Origin: Oscillospiraceae bacterium
Lineage (GTDB): Bacteria; Bacillota; Clostridia; Oscillospirales; Oscillospiraceae
Length of the DNA stretch: 5,681 bases
Direction: 5' to 3'
Assembly (NCBI GenBank): GCA_024404735.1
Contig: JAKSPP010000091.1
Coordinates: 1 to 5,681, forward strand
This document shows positions 1 through 5,556 of this stretch, in pieces. The notes below the pieces were generated by a model that did not search any database, was not told where the DNA came from, and saw nothing but the letters and a program-made list of their open reading frames with translations. The stretch's first letter is position 1; each line of letters begins with the position of its first letter. A program made the translations under genes and the position numbers.

Positions 1-886
1 CTGCAATTCCCACAAAAGAAATAGGCCCCGCAAGAGCAGTTACACAGGCAGAAAGAAGGCTGGAAACCAAAATAATGCCCGCTCTTACCGCTCTGATGGG
101 AATTCCGAGGCTTTTGGCATAGCCTTCACCCAGAGCATATGCGGCCATAGGCTTTGTTAAAAGCATTGCCGCAATCAGTCCGAAACAGCAAAACAGAGCC
201 CCTGCTCTGACATCGGCCCAGTTTGCTCCCGAAAAGGAGCCCATTGACCAATGAGTTAGATTTACTACATCATGCTCATTTGCAAAGGTTACGCAAAAAT
301 CCGTAACCGCAGAGCAGATATAACCAACCATTATTCCCGCAACAAGTAGCATGGACATATTCTTAACCTTTTGCGAGAGCATCAGAACAAGAACCGTTAT
401 TATTATCGAGCCTAAGAAGGCTGCGAGTATCAGTGTACCGGAGCCAAAGTCTCCGAGGAACGGAGAAAGAAAAATAAGGGTGACTCCGACAACCATTTTA
501 GCTCCGGAGGAAATACCGAGAACAAAGGGGCCTGCAATGGGGTTGCGGAAAAACACCTGAAGGAGATATCCGGACACTGCCAGAGCCCCACCGAGAAAGG
601 CCGTCAGCAGCATACGCGGAAATCTTATCTTAAAAAGGATCTGGCTTTCTGTTGATGCTTTTATAACAGCTTCCAGTTCCTTTGAATATGCATTTTTGGA
701 AAACAGACTCAAAAACCAGTATTTAAGTCCCTTAAATGAGAGTGAAAGCACCTCTCTGACATTAATTGAGACAGAGCCTATCTGAATATTGAGATAAAAG
801 CCCAGAACAAGGGCTACCGCAAGAATAATAAGACACAACCAGAATCGGGAGGTATTCCCGTAAAGAATATTCTGTTCTTTTTTCAT
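1..886 (-). CDS. FecCD/BtuC-family ABC transporter permease, partial (C-terminus beyond left edge)
   Basis: Membrane permease of a binding-protein-dependent ABC importer of the iron-siderophore/heme/cobalamin class. The first 295 residues are visible; family members usually have about 320-350, so roughly the last 30-50 are missing. The frame is open from the ATG at 886 to the window edge. Residues 14-31 form the first membrane helix, and several more hydrophobic segments follow. Family signatures are clear: IRFPR (87-91), GGALAVSG (99-106), Q110 followed by FFRNPIAGP (112-120), SGA (127-129), ALGEGYAKSLG (251-261) and AGPISFVG (286-293), the last corresponding to the usual GPIGFVGL stretch before the final helices. 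A strong ribosome binding site (GGGAGGT) sits 9 bases before the ATG. It follows the binding-protein gene by 39 bases and is surely co-transcribed. The substrate is inferred from the cobalamin riboswitch upstream to be a corrinoid, cobalt chelate or other tetrapyrrole; the permease sequence alone cannot separate these from heme or siderophores. Confidence 0.93.
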   Translation of the reverse strand, partial: MKKEQNILYGNTSRFWLCLIILAVALVLGFYLNIQIGSVSINVREVLSLSFKGLKYWFLSLFSKNAYSKELEAVIKASTESQILFKIRFPRMLLTAFLGGALAVSGYLLQVFFRNPIAGPFVLGISSGAKMVVGVTLIFLSPFLGDFGSGTLILAAFLGSIIITVLVLMLSQKVKNMSMLLVAGIMVGYICSAVTDFCVTFANEHDVVNLTHWSMGSFSGANWADVRAGALFCCFGLIAAMLLTKPMAAYALGEGYAKSLGIPIRAVRAGIILVSSLLSACVTALAGPISFVGIA

Positions 887-895
887 ACGATTATT

Positions 896-902
896 ACCTC
901 CC
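896..902 (-). promoter_or_regulatory. Ribosome binding site of the permease gene
   Basis: On the minus strand the sequence is GGGAGGT, 9 bases before the ATG at 886. It fixes the permease start and lies in the short 39-base gap after the stop of the binding-protein gene. No terminator hairpin is seen in that gap, so read-through is expected. Confidence 0.8.
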
Positions 903-925
903 AATCTGTTTATTGATAATACCTA

Positions 926-2071
926 TCAGTGAAGTCTTGTAAGATACGGAAGCGAATCAAGCTCATCTGCCTCTCCGCTTACAATCTGATGGAAGCTCTT
1001 AATCATCTGTCCGAGCTTCAGAGTTTCCTGAAACATATTTTTGTCTGTAATCCAGACATTGCCGTCACGTACGGCCTTAAAATCGGCAAGTATATCATTC
1101 TCCCTGATTAATTCCTCAATACTGCCAACAGAATTACCGAAGTTACAGTTATAAATGATATAATCTGCGTCCTTTGCACCGGCAAAAAACACTTCCCTCT
1201 CAATGGTCATAGTTGAGGTCTTGGAGTCTTCATCACCGAAAAGATCCTTGAATACATATTCGCCGCCTGCGATGCTTATCATCCGGCTGATATAATCTCC
1301 GCTCTTTCTGGCAACAACCTTTCCGGAGGCACTGATACCGAAGAAGGCCACGGTTTTCCCCGTCGGGGCAATCCCCTCAACCTCTTCAAGGTAGGAAACC
1401 TGCTCATTGAACTTTTCTTCTGCAAGCTCCTCCTTGTTGAGGAGTGCACCGTAAAGCTTTATCCATTCTGTCCTTCCGAGAGGATGGGATTCATAGCTTG
1501 CATGGGAAACCATAACGGGGATGCCAAGCTCACGAAGCTTTTCCGCAACATCGGATACATGGTTTATCATAGTATTCTCAATTGCGAGACCGCAGTTCTG
1601 TGTAATAAGCAGCTCATAATCCGGCTCGGAATACTTTCCGGCAAAAAGAATGTCTCCGTTTTCCATGGCCTTACGTGCATTATCAACATACCAGCCATCG
1701 GCCTTTGTGCCTGAAAGTCTTATTTGGGGAATGGCGTCGATTGCGTCAAGAAGACACATTGAATCCGATGCGACAACATAGATGTTGCTTATAGGCTGAT
1801 ATAATACAGTTGCATCCTTAGGCGCCTCGTCCGGAAGCTCTGCCCCCTCGGGTACTATGAAAAAGCTGCCTTCATCCACAATTGTAATAAGCTTATATCC
1901 GCCTGTATAATAGTCAACAGAAAAAGACTCGGCATATTTAAGCTCCATACTGCCTGTCTTTGCAAAAGCCGGGGTTTCCCGGAGCTCTTCTGTGCTGCTC
2001 CCCTTTCCGCCGCATGCACATAAAAGAACTGCGGCGAAAAGAAGAAGCGTGACAAAAAGTGTTCTTTTCAT
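926..2071 (-). CDS. FecB/BtuF-type ABC transporter substrate-binding lipoprotein
   Basis: Captures substrate outside the cell and hands it to the membrane permease encoded next. It is 381 residues long. Residues 1-20 are a lipoprotein signal peptide: KR, a hydrophobic core, then lipobox LCAC with C20 as the lipidated cysteine. A Gly/Ser linker follows. Residues 44-63 (starting LKYAESFSVDYY) match the opening of the periplasmic-binding fold typical of metal-chelate binding proteins. Other family-like stretches are ENTMIN (165-170), SYESHPLGRTEWIKLYG (192-208), the interlobe helical region near 211-232, VAFFGI (241-246), ISIAGGEYVF (265-274) and DGNVWITDKNMFQE (336-349). The ATG overlaps by one base the stop of the chelatase gene (TAATG), indicating translational coupling; the only ribosome-binding-like bases are a weak GAAGG inside the preceding gene. 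The ligand is inferred to be a corrinoid or cobalt/tetrapyrrole chelate from riboswitch control and the chelatase partner. A heme-type ligand remains possible. Confidence 0.9.
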   Translation of the reverse strand: MKRTLFVTLLLFAAVLLCACGGKGSSTEELRETPAFAKTGSMELKYAESFSVDYYTGGYKLITIVDEGSFFIVPEGAELPDEAPKDATVLYQPISNIYVVASDSMCLLDAIDAIPQIRLSGTKADGWYVDNARKAMENGDILFAGKYSEPDYELLITQNCGLAIENTMINHVSDVAEKLRELGIPVMVSHASYESHPLGRTEWIKLYGALLNKEELAEEKFNEQVSYLEEVEGIAPTGKTVAFFGISASGKVVARKSGDYISRMISIAGGEYVFKDLFGDEDSKTSTMTIEREVFFAGAKDADYIIYNCNFGNSVGSIEELIRENDILADFKAVRDGNVWITDKNMFQETLKLGQMIKSFHQIVSGEADELDSLPYLTRLH

Positions 2072-5052
2072 TACTCAGCCTTCGGGTCTCCCTGGGCTAA
2101 AGTGCTTCCGTCAAAGTGAAGGGTGTAATCAACAAGGTGGGGCTCGGACATTGCGACTGTGAGAGCGGAAACCGCAATATCCTCATCGAGGGTTACGGGA
2201 ATACGGAAGGTTGAGTTTCCTTCTGTATTGATAGGATTGTACTGAGTTTCTCCTATGAGCATATACTCATAGTTCTTTGAGCCCCATACAACTGTTGCCC
2301 AGTAATTGCCGTCTGCATCCTTTTCAATGAGGCAGGGAGAGGAAACCTTTGCCTTTCCGGAACCGCCGGAAAGAGTAACCTCTGCATTATAGCGCTCAAG
2401 CTTAAGCTCTGTTACCTCTGTAACGGAAACCTTGTGATCGTACCATGTTCCCTTCTTGCCTACAAGTGCGCAGTCGAACTCATCATTCAGATAAGGAACG
2501 GGAATATCAAAGCCATATACCTCTTCGGTGAGACCATCGGGGTATGTAACAGAATCGGTTGTGGGAGAAAGCCAGGAATTCTCATTTGCCTCGGCATCGT
2601 TTGCCATTCCTATGTAGAGGTTAAGAATTCCCTTTGAGGCAAGGGAGACGTGAATGGTCATTTCACCGTTTACAACAGTGAGTACGCCCCAGTCATCCTT
2701 CGTCTCGTTTACATGGAACATAGAGCTGTCGGTATTGAACTTTGCAGCATAGATGCCGTCGGGAAGTGTGTCAAGTACGACATCAAATTCACCTTCAACA
2801 TCGGCAACATGACTTACATAAATATCCTTGATTCCGTCAAGACGGCCAAGACCTGCAATCTGAGCCTCAACGGACTCAAAGCATCCGGCAGCCTCGAACA
2901 TTGACTTCCAGGAATCCTCATCCTCGCCCGCCATATCGTTATTTGCATGATCGCCTGCAACAACCATAAGAGGACGGAGAATAATCTTTGTATAACCTGC
3001 ATCCTTGCAGGCCTCAATTACAGCTTCGGCTGATGTAGACTCGGGCTCACCTTCAACGGTTCCGATGAAAGCATTTTTATATCCCAGCTTTTCCATCTGA
3101 GCCTGCATCTGAGTGTAGGTTACCTTTGCATTATGAGAGGTACCGTGACCCATAAATACAAATGCAACTCCGGCATTTTCCGCATCCTTCATGGAAGCAA
3201 AGCCTGCATCCTTTACGGCTGCCTCAACAAGAATCTCGCTGACAGCCTGCTTATCTGCGTTGATTTCGGTTGCAGTGCTTCCTACAGGTCCGAGAAGAGG
3301 CTCGGCAACCTCAATGTGAGCAATTTTGTCTGCATACTCTTCAACAACTTCCATAAGCTCGTCATACTCGGCACCATGCATAAGATGGGTGGGAAGAATG
3401 ATAAGATTCTGAGCACCGTTTGCAACGGCTCTTTCCATAGCCTGTTCCATATTGTCGATGAACTCATTTTCACGGGCCTGAACATGGTTAATAATAATCT
3501 GAGCAGTGAATGCACGGCGTACAGACCAATCAGGGAAAGCAGCGGCAACCGCATCCTCAATGCCCTTAATATCCTCTGCACGGCTGTCATTAAAGGAGGT
3601 ACCGAAGGAAACAACAAGAATTTCGTTCTTTCCTATTCCGTCTGCGTTGCGGGGATCATCAAGAGAAGCATCGCCCGTATCACGACCGAAGTAATCGGGG
3701 TCAGCCTCGTCTCCCTCGACAAGAGCCTTTGCGTCTTCGGTAAGAGCATCCCAGGCAGCCTTGGCAGCCAGACACTGGGCATCGGTTTCTTCGGTGCGGG
3801 TCTGAACATAGATTGCATCAATAAGCTCGGCACAGGCATCGGCAGCAGCCTTGTTTGCCTCGCCTACTGCAGCTTCTGCGTGAGAAACATAAATTTCCTG
3901 AATTCCGGAAAGGCGGCCGAGACCGGCAATCTGAGTTTCCACAGCCTCGAATGAGCCGTAGGTATCAAACATTGAAAGCCAGGAATCCTCATCAGGACCT
4001 GCCATATCGTTATTTGCGTGGTCACCTGCAACAACCATAAGAGGACGGAGGATAACCTTCTTGAAGCCGGCTTCCTTGCAGGCCTCGATTACAGCCTCGC
4101 AGGAGGTTCCGATGAAAGCATTCTTATATCCCAGCTTTTCCATCTGAGTCTGCATCTGAGTATAGGAAACCTTTGCATTGTGAGAGGTACCGTGACCCAT
4201 GAATACAAATGCAACTCCGGCATTCTCAGCGTCCTTCATGGAAGCAAAGCCTGCATCCTTTACGGCGGCTTCAACAAGAACCTCGCTGACAGCCTGCTTA
4301 TCTGCGTTAATCTCGGTTGCGCTTGCTCCGACAGGTCCGAGAAGAGGCTCGGCTACCTTAATATTGTCAATTTTATCGCCATACTCCTCAACAACATCCA
4401 TGAGCTCATCGTACTCGGCACCATGCATGAGATGCGTGGGAAGGATAACAAGGTTCTTTACACCGTTTGCAACGGCTCTTTCCATTGCCTGGTCCATATT
4501 GTCAATCTTCTCGCCGTCTCTGGCCTGAACATGATTGATAATAATCTGAGCAGTAAATGCACGGCGTACAGACCACTCTGGGAAAGCCTTTGCAACTGCA
4601 TCCTCAATACCCTTGATATCCTCTGCACGGCTATCGTTAAAGGAGGTACCGAAGGATACTACGAGAATTTCATTGGAACCGATACCGTCATCATTGAGTG
4701 CATTGTCCTTAGAGGCATCACCGGTATCACGACCGAAATAATCGGGGTCTGCATTTTCGCCCTCCACAAGAGCCTTCTGTGCATCGGTAAGAGCATCCCA
4801 GGCTGCTTTTGCAGCGAGGCACTGGGCGTCGGTTTCTTCGGTGCGGGTCTGAACATAGATTGCATCGATTAAAGCAGCGACCTCATCGGCAGCGGCCTTA
4901 TCTGCGGCAGAAGTATCTTCTGCACCTGCGGGTGTTTCCTGTGATGCGTCTGCATCGGCAGCGGCATCGTCTTTCTTCTCTCCGCATGCGGCAAGTCCGA
5001 GACAAAGACTCAGAACAAGCAGCAGGCAGAGAAGCTTTGCAAGGTTTTTCAT
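2071..5052 (-). CDS. cbiK: Surface lipoprotein with two tandem CbiK-type cobaltochelatase domains and a beta-rich C-terminal tail
   Basis: A 993-residue exported protein. Lipobox LAAC (20-23) ends the signal peptide, with C23 the anchor; an Ala/Asp-rich linker runs to about 53. Module 1 has a helical spacer (54-114) and a CbiK-like domain (about 123-391). Module 2 repeats this at 403-463 and about 472-748. The tail holds two probable beta-sandwich domains (about 755-880 and 883-981). CbiK motifs: SFGTSFNDSR (133-142 and 482-491), RRAFTAQIIINH (163-174 and 512-523), THLMHGAEYDEL (206-217 and 555-566), GHGTSH with H287 and H636, and AGDHANNDM with H345 and H702. Module 2 keeps GTVEGEP (664-670) with E667, the expected third metal ligand; module 1 has an 8-residue deletion there. 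CbiK normally inserts Co2+ into sirohydrochlorin in the cytoplasm; here the enzyme is outside. The ATG at 5052 is chosen because GGAGG lies 7 bases upstream and a lipoprotein signal follows. An in-frame ATG at 5202 lies in the leader, lacks a binding site and would translate the terminator. First gene after the cobalamin riboswitch. Confidence 0.9.
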   Translation of the reverse strand: MKNLAKLLCLLLVLSLCLGLAACGEKKDDAAADADASQETPAGAEDTSAADKAAADEVAALIDAIYVQTRTEETDAQCLAAKAAWDALTDAQKALVEGENADPDYFGRDTGDASKDNALNDDGIGSNEILVVSFGTSFNDSRAEDIKGIEDAVAKAFPEWSVRRAFTAQIIINHVQARDGEKIDNMDQAMERAVANGVKNLVILPTHLMHGAEYDELMDVVEEYGDKIDNIKVAEPLLGPVGASATEINADKQAVSEVLVEAAVKDAGFASMKDAENAGVAFVFMGHGTSHNAKVSYTQMQTQMEKLGYKNAFIGTSCEAVIEACKEAGFKKVILRPLMVVAGDHANNDMAGPDEDSWLSMFDTYGSFEAVETQIAGLGRLSGIQEIYVSHAEAAVGEANKAAADACAELIDAIYVQTRTEETDAQCLAAKAAWDALTEDAKALVEGDEADPDYFGRDTGDASLDDPRNADGIGKNEILVVSFGTSFNDSRAEDIKGIEDAVAAAFPDWSVRRAFTAQIIINHVQARENEFIDNMEQAMERAVANGAQNLIILPTHLMHGAEYDELMEVVEEYADKIAHIEVAEPLLGPVGSTATEINADKQAVSEILVEAAVKDAGFASMKDAENAGVAFVFMGHGTSHNAKVTYTQMQAQMEKLGYKNAFIGTVEGEPESTSAEAVIEACKDAGYTKIILRPLMVVAGDHANNDMAGEDEDSWKSMFEAAGCFESVEAQIAGLGRLDGIKDIYVSHVADVEGEFDVVLDTLPDGIYAAKFNTDSSMFHVNETKDDWGVLTVVNGEMTIHVSLASKGILNLYIGMANDAEANENSWLSPTTDSVTYPDGLTEEVYGFDIPVPYLNDEFDCALVGKKGTWYDHKVSVTEVTELKLERYNAEVTLSGGSGKAKVSSPCLIEKDADGNYWATVVWGSKNYEYMLIGETQYNPINTEGNSTFRIPVTLDEDIAVSALTVAMSEPHLVDYTLHFDGSTLAQGDPKAE
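2809..3846 (-). repeat. Chelatase repeat unit, copy 2 (complete)
   Basis: Encodes residues 403-748 of the lipoprotein: helical spacer plus CbiK-like domain. It matches copy 1 along its full length at protein level and has long shared nucleotide runs. Across the spacer (61-114 against 410-463) only 5 of 54 residues differ. The residue offset to copy 1 is 349 up to the deletion point and 357 after it, so the only length change is the 24 bases at 3034-3057 that copy 1 lacks. Confidence 0.93.
3880..4893 (-). repeat. Chelatase repeat unit, copy 1 (24-base in-frame deletion)
   Basis: Encodes residues 54-391. It parallels copy 2 but reads AFIGT-SCEAVIEA where copy 2 reads AFIGT-VEGEPEST-SAEAVIEA. 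The junction lies between the Thr316 and Ser317 codons (4102-4107). All other metal-site motifs of the family are kept, so the reading frame and fold seem to be under selection in spite of the loss. Confidence 0.93.
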
Positions 5053-5059
5053 GTTTCTT

Positions 5060-5064
5060 CCTCC
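5060..5064 (-). promoter_or_regulatory. Ribosome binding site fixing the chelatase start
   Basis: GGAGG on the minus strand, 7 bases before the ATG at 5052. It decides the start in favour of the 993-residue form, which opens with a lipoprotein signal peptide, and against the in-frame ATG at 5202. Confidence 0.88.
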
Positions 5065-5120
5065 ACTGATTGTGAAAAAATTAATTTCAAAAAGGATAAA
5101 ATATTTCTTTCCTTCAGAAT

Positions 5121-5160
5121 TAAAAAAATAAAAAAACGGCAGCTCCGAAAGGAGCGCCGT
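5121..5160 (-). terminator. Intrinsic terminator in the leader, likely riboswitch-controlled
   Basis: The minus strand forms ACGGC-GCTCC, loop TTTC, GGAGC-T-GCCGT: ten base pairs with a single bulged T (hairpin 5136-5160). It is followed by a run of seven T, an A and seven more T. It lies between the cobalamin riboswitch and the ribosome binding site of the first gene, the standard place for a transcription attenuator. Ligand-bound riboswitch is expected to favour termination. GGAGCG within the riboswitch (5339-5344) is complementary to CGCTCC of the terminator's first arm (5151-5156). This could be an antiterminator contact, but six pairs may be chance. Confidence 0.88.
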
Positions 5161-5185
5161 AAACGATTTTATACGCGCAAAAATA

Positions 5186-5218
5186 ATCCCAATTCTTTTC
5201 ATAAAAAAGAAATGGAAT
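5186..5218 (-). other. AT-rich imperfect hairpin in the riboswitch-terminator linker
   Basis: On the minus strand CCATTTCTTTT and AAAAGAATTGG (5205-5215 and 5189-5199) pair around a TTATG loop. This gives ten Watson-Crick pairs and one T-T mismatch, extendable by a wobble and two A-T pairs to 5218/5186. There is no GC core or following U tract, so it is not a terminator. It may keep the riboswitch and terminator apart, act as a pausing or alternative-folding element, or be incidental in AT-rich sequence. Confidence 0.4.
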
Positions 5219-5220
5219 AA

Positions 5221-5402
5221 GCTGTGCCCAGCAGGTCTCCTGACTTACGCATCACTGAGCCCAGCCTTAACCTTCTCGGATTTCTCCAATGGTTTGCTTT
5301 CGCTTAAAGGCTACTCTCCGCGCTTACAGTGGCGGTTCCGCTCCGGATTCTCACCGGATTCCCTATTATCCCCCGGGACCTGAAAACGGTCAACGGGCGC
5401 AC
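5221..5402 (-). promoter_or_regulatory. Cobalamin riboswitch
   Basis: RNA aptamer that binds a cobalamin and lowers expression of the genes downstream when the vitamin is plentiful. On the minus strand the conserved parts occur in order: CAGGTC (5377-5382, 5' strand of P2); the core AATAGGGAATCC (5357-5368); the CCGG-TGAGAAT-CCGG hairpin; the B12 box GCCACTG (5327-5333); further helices; and the 3' signature GTCAGGAGACCTGC (5231-5244). GACCTG of that signature (5232-5237) pairs with the early CAGGTC. A GCCC/GGGC pairing outside this probably forms P1. It sits about 20 bases after the predicted transcript start, upstream of a terminator and the chelatase gene. Together with the terminator, linker and promoter it fills the 504-base gene-free stretch 5053-5556. 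Adenosyl- or methyl/aquo-cobalamin preference was not assigned. Confidence 0.95.
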
Positions 5403-5430
5403 TGAGACTATTCTTTTATCACAAGTAAAT

Positions 5431-5459
5431 ATTATAGTGTAAGAGAACCAATTTGTCAA
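5431..5459 (-). promoter_or_regulatory. Sigma-A type promoter of the riboswitch operon
   Basis: The minus strand has a perfect -35 box TTGACA (5454-5459), a 17-base spacer and a perfect -10 box TATAAT (5431-5436). Transcription should start near 5423-5425, about 20 bases before the riboswitch. The T-rich stretch of the preceding terminator lies just upstream of -35 and might also serve as an UP-like element. The strength of the promoter fits control by attenuation, not initiation. Confidence 0.92.
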
Positions 5460-5481
5460 GTATTACAGTTGAACGAATCAT

Positions 5482-5527
5482 AAACTATAAAAAAAGGCAT
5501 CCGCCTCTTGTGTAAGAGGCGGATACC
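5482..5527 (-). terminator. Intrinsic terminator of the upstream chelatase gene
   Basis: On the minus strand ATCCGCCTCTT, loop ACAC, AAGAGGCGGAT form a perfect 11-bp stem (5499-5524), extendable past one mismatch to 5496/5527, then TTTTTTTATAG. The hairpin begins about 30 bases after the stop codon at 5557. The plus-strand exit side has no T run, so it acts in the minus direction. It insulates the upstream gene from the riboswitch operon. Confidence 0.9.
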
Positions 5528-5556
5528 CGAAAAAAACACGGTATAAAAAAGGATTA

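Noticed and set aside
351..560. Plus-strand open frame opposite the permease
   Set aside because: The minus strand here encodes conserved permease motifs without interruption; the plus-strand peptide looks like nothing known and has no ribosome binding site.
1..886. Permease as a broken gene because it has no stop
   Set aside because: The frame is uninterrupted and reaches the window edge within the last conserved FVG motif of the family; it is simply cut by the window.
3155..4240. Direct repeats as a possible mobile element or CRISPR-like array
   Set aside because: There are two long coding copies, not short regularly spaced repeats with unique spacers. No transposase or terminal inverted repeats are present; protein domain duplication explains them.
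3133..4872. Two long plus-strand open frames (3133-3954 and 4018-4872) whose products resemble each other
   Set aside because: They are antisense shadows of the two chelatase repeats; their mutual likeness comes from the tandem duplication. They have no convincing ribosome binding site, no family likeness, and Cys/Asn/Ile-rich content typical of reverse-strand translation.
5221..5232. Short palindrome GCTG-TGCC-CAGC as a separate site
   Set aside because: It forms the 3' edge of the cobalamin riboswitch, and part of it is used in the P1/P2 pairing; no independent role is supported.
5499..5524. Perfect inverted repeat as an operator or insertion-sequence end
   Set aside because: The 11-bp stem with a 4-base loop, followed by a T tract on the minus strand 30 bases after a stop codon, is an ordinary intrinsic terminator.
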